Source of the DNA: Pictodentalium vernedei
Lineage: Eukaryota > Mollusca > Scaphopoda > Dentaliida > Dentaliidae
Length of the DNA: 64,000 nt
Assembly: GCA_031216915.1 (NCBI GenBank)
Contig: CM062296.1
Coordinates: 791,322,823-791,386,822 of the forward strand
Reading direction: 5' to 3'
Within the stretch, counting starts at the first letter, position 1; the number at the start of each line of letters is the position of its first letter. The notes below the pieces were generated by a model. That model did not search any database and had not been told where the DNA came from. It worked only from the letters and a program-made list of their open reading frames with translations. The position numbers were made by a program, and so were the translations under genes. This document shows, piece after piece, positions 21,454 to 31,149 of the stretch.

Positions 21454-21891
21454 CTAATGTAAGTCATTGAGAATGTCTTGAAATTCATCTCCTTCAAACC
21501 ATCTCTTGAGAATGTAGAGACACAGGTGACCGCAAAACACTTGATCTGGTGATTGCACTTGATCTGTGTTGTAAAGAACCATCGATTTGTTGAAATAGTT
21601 CTTTATTTCTTTCGGCGGCGAGATTCCGTAGCTGTCGAAATAATAATTCTTCTTCTTCTTCCCGTTCTTGAACCACGCCACCCAGTGAGTGCCTTCACCC
21701 GATGAATCGTCTAGATTTAAAATTCCGCATTCCGATTGTCGAGGTCTTCTCTTCGGCAAGGCATCTCTGGAAAACACTCCTAGAAAATCTTCAATTTTCA
21801 AATCTTTTGCCGCATTCAACAGATCGATGTTGGATAGGGGTTCGTTGGGTAAGACGACACCTTCTACGGATATCTTTATTTTCTTATTCAT
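21454..21891 (-). CDS. PRO: Adenain-like maturation protease (145 aa)
   Basis: This cysteine protease belongs to the adenovirus protease/Ulp1 group, which cuts capsid precursors during maturation. The catalytic set is visible: H69 in GTHWVAW, D86 in YFDSYG, Q113 in VQSPDQ and C120 in FCGHLC. The order and spacing fit the family, although the protein is shorter than adenovirus protease. The ATG is at 21889-21891 and the frame is intact. It sits between the fibre gene and polymerase B on the same strand. Confidence 0.88.
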   Translation of the reverse strand: MNKKIKISVEGVVLPNEPLSNIDLLNAAKDLKIEDFLGVFSRDALPKRRPRQSECGILNLDDSSGEGTHWVAWFKNGKKKKNYYFDSYGISPPKEIKNYFNKSMVLYNTDQVQSPDQVFCGHLCLYILKRWFEGDEFQDILNDLH

Positions 21892-22061
21892 AAATAAGTA
21901 AATATATATTTTTTTTATTTATTTTATTATAATTCACTAAAAAGTGACGTTATTTTTTTTCTATTTTCTTTTCTTTTTCTTTTTAAACTAACTCTATCGA
22001 CTTCCACAATCTTGAATCCGTTGAATTCCTTGACTTCTATAATCTTGGATTCATCTAATTC

Positions 22062-25000
22062 TTATTGATTTTCTGGAATCCTACTAACTTTCTCGATGTC
22101 ACTATCGATTTCCATAATTTTATGTTCATCTAATTCCTCTTGATTTTCTGGAATCCTATCATCCACAATCGTATCTGGAATCTTATCATCTACAATCATA
22201 TCTGGAATCCAATCATCCACATTCATATCGTCTCTAATTAGATCCACAGTCCAATGTCCGAGTGCCAAAGTGCTTATTTTATCGTCTAACATGAATCTCT
22301 TGTCGTCGTCGGCCGTCAGCGAAATCTTGTTGACTATTTCGGTATACAGGTCGTGATTTTCGCTTCGAATCGATTTCATAGTCTTATACACCGGACCACT
22401 TCCTAACAGACAATCTTTATACTCTTGGAAAGAGATGTTTTTCTTCACCACGCATGCTTTAACTCCTTTGCACCTCTTGATCTCTTCATCATCTTCTAGA
22501 CGATAAGCATAGAGTTTGGGTCTCAAGCCCATGAATTCGACGATCTGTTTACCGCCGCTCTTGTCCTTAAATTTACCCAACACATTCTTGTTGTCGTTCG
22601 ATTGAATGTTGGACGAGTGATCGATGGGATAATTGCTCATGTCGAACCACTCGGCCACGTCCGGAGATATGTCTCGGTAGACGTCTTTCGTCTCTATCTC
22701 ATAAACTAAACTGTCCATGTCGGTGAACAGTAGTTTGGCTTTGTCGCCAAATTTTCGTTTGATGTAATCGTAGTGAAACTCGTACATCAATCGCTTGCTG
22801 ACATCTAAGATGATCGGTCTGAGATAATACGGTTTGTCGAACTTCATGTGCGTCTTTTGCATGTGAACGGCCACTAGATTTTCACTGAATATGGTTCGGT
22901 GTTTGTAATTGGGTTTCGCCACTAATTTTTTAGCTCTTTTCTCAGACGTGACGAGTCGAACGTCGGTTCTCTTCCTGATGTTTTCCATCGATTTGCCGTA
23001 CACGCAGTTGTTCATGAGTTTGAAGAAATCTTTTTTGAAATCGTTCTCGGCTCGGGTTCTGAGATTTGTGTTGAGATCAATGTATTTTTTCATCCAAGGC
23101 TCTTCGTTGAATCGTATGATGTGATGTATGTCGACTAATTTCATCCCGTAATCGACGTACTGTTTTAAATTCTCGCTGTAGACGACGTAGTTACGTTTGT
23201 TAAATAAATTGGAATGAGTTTTTCCTCGTCTCCTTCGTTCGGTTCCATTCGTTCAGGAGCCAGCGGATAATCATTGTGTGAATCGTGTAATTCTTCCGGA
23301 TAGTTCAAATCGACTTCTAAAATGCAAGGATAGTCTCTCCATTTTTGCATCTCTTCCAGTTCCTTCACCCATTCGAAATTTCCAATCGGTAAAGGGTGAC
23401 TCATAGCCCAACCGTACAGATTATTGGCGTCCCAATACTGTATGTATTTAGTCGACCGTTTCGAATCGAAACCTTCTTTCATGTAGGGATTGTTAGCTTC
23501 AGAATGTCTGTGGGAGATCATCGATACGCCACCTCTCGCAACCCTTTCGAAGATGAGCAACATGTCCACGTCGGATAATAATTCCAATTGGACTTCGGTG
23601 GTCTTCAACAGAGCGTCCCACGCCAGACCGGGTGTGGTTAAATACCAAGCGGGATCCAGATCGTAATTTCGACAACAGACGTCTCGAAAATTTTCGAACA
23701 CGTCTGCCAAGAGCAGAACGTCGGTCTTCAGATAGAGATCGTGATAATCTCTCATGGTTTTCATATCGAATGATTTCCACACGTTTTTAGCATGTTCGTA
23801 ATTCTCGTCGGATATGTCGGATTCGTATAATTTCGAATAAAAATCATCTTTCGAAGGTAGTGCGGTGTCTTCGAATCTCTTTAGATCGTTCATGTAATCG
23901 TAAGGATAGACTCCTTTCCTCAACATGACGTCTACTCATTCTCCAAAATGTTCGCTCATGATATTAAATTTATCCTTGCTCATGTTATCGACTAATTTTT
24001 CCAGAGCGGTCGACATGAATTTAAAAGTGTCGATGAAACGTATGCCTCTACGAATGGATTTCGTTTTTTCTTTCAATGTATTTCCGTCGATTACTCTTCT
24101 CTCCTCCATGAGCTTCCATTTCGTGAAGGAAATGTATCTTTCTTCGCTGTTCGCGATGCAATTTAATTCTTCGTGCGAGGTGCCGAGATTTTTCACGAAC
24201 AGATGACTGTCGTAACCCGAGAGAGTGTGAAACATCACCGGATAGAAAGTGGCGTCTCGATATTTTAAATTACACTTGCTATGAGCCGGACCGCGATACA
24301 GATCCGTGTAATGATCATGGTCTCTAACCTTCTTATTTTCCTCCGAATTCTCGTCGAACGATTGTCTGCATATGTGACATTCGATGGCTCTGTTATTTTC
24401 ATCCTGCTGCTCTCGAGTGATGATCATTTTCGCCGGAGTTTTGAATTTGTCGTATAACATTTGAATTTTCGATTCTAACTCTTCCACGAACCTTTGAGCC
24501 ACGTCGTCGTCTTCGCGCTGTTTCGTGTAGGTGAAGGGACCCATGTCGTGTTGCGAGTCGAAAGCGCATTTCACGTAAATGCAATAGCCTGAAGGTATGT
24601 GTTTTTGATATCTTTCGACATAACTTTGAAGAGCGTTGGGTTGACAGGAACTCATTTTCGCGGTGAAACATTCGAAATCGGCGTACACGATGAATGGTAC
24701 TTTTAACCTTCTGTTGTGATTTTCAAACTTCACGATGGTGTTGGGTTTGGGCATTTCGACGGCGACACCTTGATTTTCGTTGGAATATTCCTGATGTTTC
24801 GCTAATGATTTTTCGGTCTTAAACATGTTCATGCAATTGCAACATAAAGATATCTTTCCTTTATGTTTATTATTTTGTCTCGACAGTAATCGGCTCGGAT
24901 GTTTAACCCAACAATAATGACGATTGTCACCATTCAAAAGCGATAAAAAAATAATCATCTTTTCTCTTCCGCGATACGAAGTCCATCTGAGAGGATAGAT

Positions 25001-26089
25001 CTTTTGATTTTCGTCATCGTATCCTAGGACGTTCACCGCTACGGTGGGATTTTGAACCTCGAAACGTACGATGTGTTTTAACTTTGTTGGAAAAGTCACT
25101 CCGGTCCAATCGAGATTTTTAGAAGTTTCCTCGTCACGAGAAACTCTATCGGCGTTTATTTTGACAGGGTATAAAGCGGAGGTGACTGCCCATTTAAAAC
25201 ACTGATCATCTTTATTTCTTACGTTGACCACGGCGTGTTTCTTAGTCAAGAAATACGGTAATTCCAAGTAGGAAGATCCTTTCAATGGTTCGTTTTTAGT
25301 CATGTGAATTTCGAGTTTCAACACCTCACCGAACGTCCAATTACTACCTTCATTTTGATAATTCGTGAGAGACGTCAACATCTTGTCTTTCATCTTTTCG
25401 AAAACGTCCGATAGATCTGAACCTTGAAATACGGGTTCGACATTAGATCTGAAATATGCATTTTTCACGATGCTCTCGTCGGACTTCACGTCGATTTTAT
25501 TCATTATGCAATGGAGTATCATCTTAATTTTTAATCCCAAGTTCGTATATTCGCGAAACAAATCCAATACTTTTTTCTTCACCCGTTCCATGAACAATTT
25601 CGGATCGACTTTCTTCGATGAGGGAAACACGTCGAAAGTTTTAAAAATGTCTTCAATCACACTCTCCCGTTCTAAGGGTTTCGATTGGAATAGTTCTGCA
25701 ACGAGTCGTCTTACATATTCTTCTCCTTTCTCTTCGTCGATTGCTCATTGAATTTCGCTCGATATATCTCGTTTGTCTTGACTCTGAAGTGCATCACTCG
25801 TTTTCGTTTTAGTTTTTCTTTTCTTTTCTTTGGAAACTTGATGTTTTTCAACGGCTTTTCATTTAGTCATCTTCTTATTTTTCACAACCGGGGCATCTTT
25901 TGACGTCATTGCTATCGACATTTCGTTTGCCTTTCTAGCGTTTCGCAAATATTCTTGTATGACTTCGATTTTTTTTGATTTAGTTCTATGCTTTCTGAAA
26001 TCTGAAATTTGTAATAGATTACAAATCTCGTTTAACTGAGGTATGGTTTTCTCACTTAAATTTACCATTGTTTTATCTGTTTGCTTCAT
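22062..26089 (-). pseudogene. POLB: Protein-primed DNA polymerase B, broken by stops and a frameshift
   Basis: From the ATG at 26089 a single frame runs to 23165 and is cut only by three TGA codons (25859-25861, 25745-25747, 23936-23938). A one-base shift near 23205-23215 moves the rest into another frame, which ends in TAA at 22062-22064. Domains in order: a SAP-like helical motif (about residues 10-50), a Lys-rich linker, the exonuclease motif YADFECF (about 24671-24690), an HNH-like Cys/His finger with DHDH (about 24270-24395), the second exonuclease motif GYDSHLF (about 24205-24222), KTDVLLLADVF, polymerase motif A DANNLYG, motif B NNCVYGK and motif C DMDS (about 22711-22725). The C-terminal tail is a degenerate repeat of 'IP(D/E)..VDD' and 'ELDE.KI'. 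This enzyme would copy the element using a protein primer; this copy is inactive. Confidence 0.9.
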
Positions 26090-26272
26090 TTGTAAGAATA
26101 TTATTTTTTTTTTTGAATTTTGTATTAAATAATTTGTTAAAAAAGTTTTGCTTTTTTTACTCTATATATATAATAGAAAAAAAAAAGTTAAATTTTAAAA
26201 TTCAATTTTTTTTAATACAAAATTTAAAATAAACATTATTTGAAAGAATTCATAAAAACCAAATAATCGATC

Positions 26273-26725
26273 ATGACAACAACAACACCTAAAAGATGCG
26301 GATTGAAATTGAAACGAGACGAAGGGTATGAGAAATCCAGTTTTAATATCTATACATTACAACCACACGATCCCATCAAATTGAATGAGGTCGAGATGGT
26401 GGACTTAGAGCGCTACTACCACAAATATCGAATGTGTTTGAAAGTGGATGAAGCCACGCTCGATTTGTTTTACGAGTACCAAAGCGAACTGTTGATTAAT
26501 ATCATCGTCGCCGAAGACAGAGAATTCGACAGGGGTGATTTATTGTTGTCCTATGGAAGTTACATATATCCAATAATCTCACCCGAACTTGTGAAGAAAT
26601 CGGGTGGTGAGAGCGCATTCGCCTATGAAAAAAAACTCAAAAGAGTAAAGATGAACATTCACACCATTTACGTAGGTGGACAAATGACGAATGTCAACTT
26701 GCTAATAACGGACTTGGAAATATAA
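26273..26725 (+). CDS. Unknown protein, paralogous family copy A1 (150 aa)
   Basis: Starts MTTTTPKRCGLKLKR and ends VNLLITDLEI. It is about half identical to the next gene (26971-27420), and both recur in the duplicated block, so the element carries four related genes. The protein is small and charged, has no signal peptide or membrane segment, and shows a conserved 'IVAEDREFD..DL.L.YG.YI.P.IS.ELVKK.GGES' core. I do not recognise the family. It lies divergently from polymerase B, so the 183-bp gap must hold promoters for both. Confidence 0.7.
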   Translation: MTTTTPKRCGLKLKRDEGYEKSSFNIYTLQPHDPIKLNEVEMVDLERYYHKYRMCLKVDEATLDLFYEYQSELLINIIVAEDREFDRGDLLLSYGSYIYPIISPELVKKSGGESAFAYEKKLKRVKMNIHTIYVGGQMTNVNLLITDLEI

Positions 26726-26763
26726 ACAATAGAGAGATTGAAATTAAAAAAATTTAAACTTTT

Positions 26764-26780
26764 TATATATATATAAAGAG
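26764..26780 (+). promoter_or_regulatory. TATA-like motif TATATATATATAAAGAG
   Basis: This motif is present twice upstream of the B1 gene (here and at 26845-26861) and in the matching places of the second unit (29352-29368, 29433-29449). Similar TATATA...AGA boxes precede several other genes of the element, in the sense of the gene. A promoter role is inferred from position. Confidence 0.5.
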
Positions 26781-26844
26781 AAAAAAACTTTTACTAAAAA
26801 AATTTTTACATTAAAGAAAATTAAAAATTAAAAAAACAACTTTT

Positions 26845-26861
26845 TATATATATATAAAGAG
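26845..26861 (+). promoter_or_regulatory. Second TATA-like motif upstream of B1
   Basis: Same 17-base motif as at 26764, about 110 bp before the ATG at 26971. The doubled motif suggests a small local duplication of the promoter segment. Confidence 0.5.
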
Positions 26862-26970
26862 CAAAAAAAATAACAAACTTTTTTTTTTTAACAAATTATT
26901 ATTTAAATACAAAATTTAAAATATACATTATTGCAAGAATTCGTAAAAACAAAAAAACAAATAATCGATC

Positions 26971-27420
26971 ATGAAGACAACAACACCTAAAAGATGCGAA
27001 TTGAAATTGAAACGAGTCGAAACGTATAAGAAATTTGGTCATAAAATCTATAGATTACAACGACACGATCCCATCGAATTGAACGATGTCGAGACGAAGG
27101 GCTTAGAGCACAAATACGAGAAATATAAGATGCCTCTGAAATTGAACGAAGCCGCGCTCGATTTGATTTACGAGTACCAAAGCGATCTGCAGAACATCGT
27201 CATCGCCGAAGATAGAGAATTCGACAAGGACGATTTGTCGTTGCCCTATGGAAATTACATATTTCCAAACATCTCATTCGAACTCGTGAAGAAATTGGGT
27301 GGTGAGAGCGATTTGACCGATGTAAAAAAACTCAAAAGAGTAAAGATAAACATTCAACATGTTTTCGAAAAAGGAGTAGACACGAGCGTCAACATGCTAA
27401 TAACGGACTTGGAAATATAA
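26971..27420 (+). CDS. Unknown protein, paralogous family copy B1 (149 aa)
   Basis: Paralogue of the gene at 26273. It starts MKTTTPKRCELKLKR and ends VNMLITDLEI, with the same 'IVIAEDREFDKDDL.LPYGNYI.PNIS' core. It is intact and has a near-identical copy at 29561-30010. Function unknown. The 3' end faces the leftward gene at 27496 across an AT-rich hairpin. Confidence 0.7.
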   Translation: MKTTTPKRCELKLKRVETYKKFGHKIYRLQRHDPIELNDVETKGLEHKYEKYKMPLKLNEAALDLIYEYQSDLQNIVIAEDREFDKDDLSLPYGNYIFPNISFELVKKLGGESDLTDVKKLKRVKINIQHVFEKGVDTSVNMLITDLEI

Positions 27421-27456
27421 ACAATAGAGCGATTGATTTTTAGCGAAGAAAAAATG

Positions 27457-27520
27457 AAAAAAAAAAAAGTAAATGAGATCATCTTTAGATTTCATTTACT
27501 TTTTTTTTTTTTTTTTTTTT
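27457..27520. terminator. Hairpin between convergent genes, unit 1
   Basis: A poly-A/gtaaatgagatc arm is mirrored by gatttcatttac/poly-T with a short loop. It lies at the meeting point of the rightward B1 gene and the leftward gene at 27496, and overlaps the Lys-rich end of the latter. Confidence 0.6.
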
Positions 27521-27906
27521 GTTTGTTTTCCTTCTTCTTCACTATCATCATGATATATTATATTAACCTTTCCTTTTCTCTCAAATTTCTGTGTCGATTC
27601 TTCTTTTTCTTTTCTTTTTCTTTGTGATGTGATACGTTCATGATAACATTTTTGTTTATCCGAATCATAATTATGAACGAATGTTGTGCATCTCTTGGTA
27701 ACACTCGCTTCAGAAGGTAGTGGTGACCGTGGAAAGCATCGTCTCATTCCCAACCGTATATCCCGTGCTTTATCTATCTCTTTCCTTAGATATCCACCAT
27801 TAGCGTCTAACCATTTTTTTATTTCTTCGCTCTCTGGCTCGCGATGTTTGTCATTATCGTCAAATTCATTCAGGTGATAAATTTGTTTCTCCACCTCTTC
27901 ACTCAT
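27496..27906 (-). CDS. Unknown charged protein with Lys-rich tail (136 aa)
   Basis: The N-terminal half is acidic and probably helical (EEIKKWLDANGGYLRKEIDKA). The C-terminal half is basic and ends in a run of lysines encoded by the poly-T/poly-A hairpin arm. The ATG at 27904-27906 is present here but lost in the second copy (30070-30465). I do not recognise the family. It is 60 bp downstream, in the same direction, of the melittin-like minor protein gene, so the two may share a transcript. Confidence 0.55.
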   Translation of the reverse strand: MSEEVEKQIYHLNEFDDNDKHREPESEEIKKWLDANGGYLRKEIDKARDIRLGMRRCFPRSPLPSEASVTKRCTTFVHNYDSDKQKCYHERITSQRKRKEKEESTQKFERKGKVNIIYHDDSEEEGKQTKKKKKKK

Positions 27907-27966
27907 TTTAAATATATATTATTTTATACTTTCTATGCTTTTATATATTTTTATATAATTTTATAT

Positions 27967-28575
27967 TTATAACATATTCAAAATCGGTATGTTCTTAAAT
28001 GGCGAATTGTCACTGAGCAACAAACCCTTGCCGTATCGCTTGACGTTCCATCCACTCTTCAGAAAGAGACCGTTTCCTCTCAGAGAGTTGCCACCTCTAA
28101 CGAGTTCTAGATACAATCCTTTACCGCTGTCATCTACGTGAACGTGACACATGGCTCCTCCCTTCTTCAAAAACAGTCCTTTGCCACCCATTAATTTCTC
28201 AACTCCCGAACTAGCGAGTCCTGTGAGAGCTCCCACGCCAAGAGTCTTTCCGAGAAAGGGTAGCACCTTTGCGGCGAAGGGTAATGCTTTTGCGGCGATT
28301 CCTGCCAATAGCGGTAGGAAACTGCCTTTCATTCTCAAATTGTATCTCAATTGAGCGGGACTCAATCTCACCGCCAACCCTCTTCCATCAGGAATCGCTT
28401 TCTCCATCCTTTTGATTTGACTTCTAGTCCAGGCGATCGAATCCTGTCCACCTCTCGTCAGATCTTCATGAGTGAATTTGAATCTCACTGCCTCGCCTCG
28501 AGTTGTTAACGCTCTCTTAAGTTTCTTCCTCTGTCCTGCGGATATGTTCACGTTTTTAACCAAGTATTGTGTCAT
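27967..28575 (-). CDS. Minor virion protein with hydrophobic membrane-active segment (202 aa), copy 1
   Basis: The basic N-terminal half (SAGQRKKLKRAL...SPAQLRYNLRMKG) is followed by a strongly hydrophobic Ala/Leu/Gly stretch (about residues 87-125: LLAGIAAKALPFAAKVLPFLG). After it comes a series of G-L-(F/Y)-L repeats (GLFLKKGG, GLYLELVRGG, GLFLKSG). This layout matches small Polinton/adintovirus virion proteins described as melittin-like or adenovirus pX/pVI-like, thought to disrupt membranes during entry. The name rests on pattern and context. It is intact, with a near-identical intact copy at 30538-31149. Confidence 0.65.
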   Translation of the reverse strand: MTQYLVKNVNISAGQRKKLKRALTTRGEAVRFKFTHEDLTRGGQDSIAWTRSQIKRMEKAIPDGRGLAVRLSPAQLRYNLRMKGSFLPLLAGIAAKALPFAAKVLPFLGKTLGVGALTGLASSGVEKLMGGKGLFLKKGGAMCHVHVDDSGKGLYLELVRGGNSLRGNGLFLKSGWNVKRYGKGLLLSDNSPFKNIPILNML

Positions 28576-28860
28576 AATTCTATTTGTTTTTTTAAATATA
28601 TTTACTTCAATTGTTTCTTGTTTAATAATTATATTAAAATAATTTTGTAAAAAATTAATATTACCGTTTATTTTATTTTTGTTATCTATATATATATATA
28701 ATATTTTTGTATTAAATAATTTGTTAAAAAAGTTTTCCTTTTTTTACTCTATATATATAATAGAAAAAAAAAAAGTTAAATTTTAAAATTCAATTTTTTT
28801 TAATACAAAATTTAAAATAAACATTATTTGTAAGAATTCATAAAAACCAAATAATCGATC

Positions 28861-29313
28861 ATGACAACAACAACACCTAAAAGATGCGGATTGAAATTGA
28901 AATGAGACGAAGGGTATGAGAAATCCAGTTTTAATATCTATACATTACAACCACATGATCCCATCGAATTGAATGAGGTCGAGATGGTGGACTTAGAGCG
29001 CTACTACCACAAATATCGAATGTGTTTGAAAGTGGATGAAGCCATGCTCGATTTGTTTTACGAGTACCAAAGCGAATGGTTGATTAATATCATCGTCGCC
29101 GAAGACAGAAAATTCGACAGGGGTGATTTATTGTTGTCCTATGGAAGTTACATATATCCAATAATCTCACCTGAACTCGTGAAGAAATCGGGTGGTGAGA
29201 GCGCATTCGCCTATGAAAAAAAACTCAAAAGAGTAAAGATGAACATTCACACCATTTACGTATGTGGAAAAATGACAAATGTCAACTTGCTAATAACGGA
29301 CTTGGAAATATAA
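28861..29313 (+). pseudogene. Unknown paralogue copy A2, nonsense mutation
   Basis: Second copy of the gene at 26273. Codon 15 is TGA (28903-28905) where unit 1 has CGA at the matching place (26315-26317), a single C-to-T change at a CpG. Beyond it the frame is open, and an in-frame ATG at 28969 could start a 114-residue product missing the N-terminus. Confidence 0.85.
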
Positions 29314-29560
29314 ACAATAGAGAGATTGAAATTAAAAAAATTTAAACTTTTTATATATATATAAAGAGAAAAAAACTTTTACTAAAAAAATTTTTACATT
29401 AAAGAAAATTAAAAATTAAAAAAACAACTTTTTATATATATATAAAGAGCAAAAAAAATAACAAACTTTTCTTTTTTTAACAAATTATTATTTAAATACA
29501 AAATTTAAAATATACATTATTGCAAGAATTCGTAAAAACAAAAAAAACAAATAATCATTC

Positions 29561-30010
29561 ATGAAGACAACAACACCTAAAAGATGCGAATTGAAATTGA
29601 AACGAGTCGAAACGTATAAGAAATTCGGTCATAAAATCTATAGATTACAACGACACGATCCCATCGAATTGAACGATGTCGAGATGAAGGGCTTAGAGCA
29701 CAAATACGAGAAATATAAGATGCCTCTGAAATTGAACGAAGCCGCGCTCGATTTGATTTACGAGTACCAAAGCGATCTGCAGAACATCGTTATCGCCGAA
29801 GATAGAGAATTCGACAAGGACGATTTGTCGTTGCCCTATGGAAATTACATATTTCCAAACATCTCATTCGAACTCGTGAAGAAATTGGGTGGTGAGAGCG
29901 AGTTGACCGATGTAAAAAAACTCAAAAGAGTAAAGATAAACATTCAACACGTTTTCGAAAAAGGAGTAGACACGAGCGTCAACATGCTAATAACGGACTT
30001 GGAAATATAA
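29561..30010 (+). CDS. Unknown protein, paralogous family copy B2 (149 aa)
   Basis: Nearly identical to 26971-27420, with two or three residue differences such as T to M in 'VE(T/M)KGLEHK' and D to E in 'GGES(D/E)L'. The frame is intact. Its upstream region has the same pair of TATA-like motifs. Function unknown. Confidence 0.7.
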   Translation: MKTTTPKRCELKLKRVETYKKFGHKIYRLQRHDPIELNDVEMKGLEHKYEKYKMPLKLNEAALDLIYEYQSDLQNIVIAEDREFDKDDLSLPYGNYIFPNISFELVKKLGGESELTDVKKLKRVKINIQHVFEKGVDTSVNMLITDLEI

Positions 30011-30045
30011 ACAATAGAGCGATTGATTTTTAGCGAAGAAAAAAT

Positions 30046-30090
30046 AAAAAAAAAAATGTAAATGAGATCTCATTTACTTTTTTTTTTTTG
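30046..30090. terminator. Palindrome between convergent genes, unit 2
   Basis: The core GTAAATGAGATCTCATTTAC (30058-30077) is a perfect 20-bp palindrome flanked by poly-A and poly-T. In unit 1 the same place has a looped hairpin, so the loop was lost here or gained there. Confidence 0.65.
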
Positions 30091-30465
30091 TTTTCCTTCT
30101 TCTTCACTATCATCATGATATATTATAATAACGTTTCCTTTTCTCTCAAATTTCTGTGTCGATTCTTCTTTTTCTTTTTTTTTTCTTTTTCTTTGTGATG
30201 TGATACGTTCATGATAACAATTTTGTTTATCCGAATCATAATTATGAACGAAGGTTGTGCATCTCTTGGTAACACTCGCTTCAGAAGGTAGTGGTGACCG
30301 TGGAAAGCATCGTCTCATTCCCAACCGTATATCCCGCGCTTTATCTATCTCTTTCCTTAGATATCCACCATTAGCATCTAACCATTTTTTTATTTCTTCG
30401 CTCTCTGGCCCGCGATGTTCGTCATTATCGTCAAATTCATTCAGGTGATAAATTTGTTTCTCCAC
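30070..30465 (-). pseudogene. Charged protein copy 2, start codon lost
   Basis: Homologue of 27496-27906. The ATG position of unit 1 reads ATA here (complement of 'cacctatttt' near 30472-30481), so the first codons have no normal start; the frame is otherwise open. No other ATG occurs before the middle of the protein. It is probably not made at full length. Confidence 0.6.
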
Positions 30466-30537
30466 CTCTTCACCTATTTTAAATATATATTATTTTATAC
30501 TTTCTATGATTTTATATATTTTTATATAATTTTATAT

Positions 30538-31149
30538 TTATAATAACATATTCAAAATCGGTATGTTCTTAAATGGCGAATTGTCACCGAGCAACAAACC
30601 CTTGCCGTATCGCTTGCCGTTCCATCCACTCTTCAGAAAGAGACCGTTTCCTCTCAGAGAGTTGCCACCTCTAACGGGTTCTAGATACAATCCTTTACCG
30701 CTGTCGTCTACGTGAATGCGGCACACGGCTCCTCCCTTCTTCAAAAACAGTCCGTTGCCACCCATTAATTTCTCAACTCCCGAACTAGCGAGTCCTGTGA
30801 GAGCTCCCACGCCGAGAGTCTTTCCGAGAAAGGGTAGCACCTTTGCGGCGAAGGGTAATGCTTTTGCGGCGATTCCTGCCAATAGCGGTAGGAAACCGCC
30901 TTTCATTCTCAAATTGTATCTCAATTGAGCGGGACTCAATCTCACCGCCAACCCTCTTCCATCGCGAATCGCTTTCTCCATCCTTTTGATTTGACTTCTA
31001 GTCCAGGCGATCGAATCCTGTCTGCCTCTCGCCAGATCTTCGTGAGTGAATTTGAATCTCACCGCCTCGCCTCGAGTTGTTAACGCTCTCTTAAGTTTCT
31101 TCCTCTGTCCTGCAGATATGTTCACGTTTTTAACCACGTATTGTGTCAT
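30538..31149 (-). CDS. Minor virion protein with membrane-active segment (203 aa), copy 2
   Basis: Near-identical to the gene at 27967-28575, with the same Ala/Leu/Gly hydrophobic block and G-L-(F/Y)-L repeats, plus one extra C-terminal residue. Both copies are open. Scattered differences (for example L to P in 'LYLE(L/P)VRGG' and S to G in 'LL(S/G)DNS') show they have begun to diverge. Confidence 0.65.
   Translation of the reverse strand: MTQYVVKNVNISAGQRKKLKRALTTRGEAVRFKFTHEDLARGRQDSIAWTRSQIKRMEKAIRDGRGLAVRLSPAQLRYNLRMKGGFLPLLAGIAAKALPFAAKVLPFLGKTLGVGALTGLASSGVEKLMGGNGLFLKKGGAVCRIHVDDSGKGLYLEPVRGGNSLRGNGLFLKSGWNGKRYGKGLLLGDNSPFKNIPILNMLL

Larger units (their letters stand above)
26121..28708. 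repeat. Tandem duplication, unit 1 (about 2.58 kb)
   Basis: This block repeats at 28709-31280 at an offset of about 2,588 bp, with roughly 97% identity by eye. Each unit holds two rightward paralogous genes, then two leftward genes, with TATA-like motifs and a hairpin between the convergent pair. Both units begin 'tgtattaaataatttgttaa' and end with 'gttatctatatatata'. Confidence 0.93.

Noticed and set aside
23936-25861. TGA as a sense codon (altered code or selenocysteine)
   Set aside because: TGA ends several other genes in the same element (16816, 17460, 18267, 19714) at sensible places, and unit 1 versus unit 2 shows CGA turning into TGA. Decay explains the pattern better.
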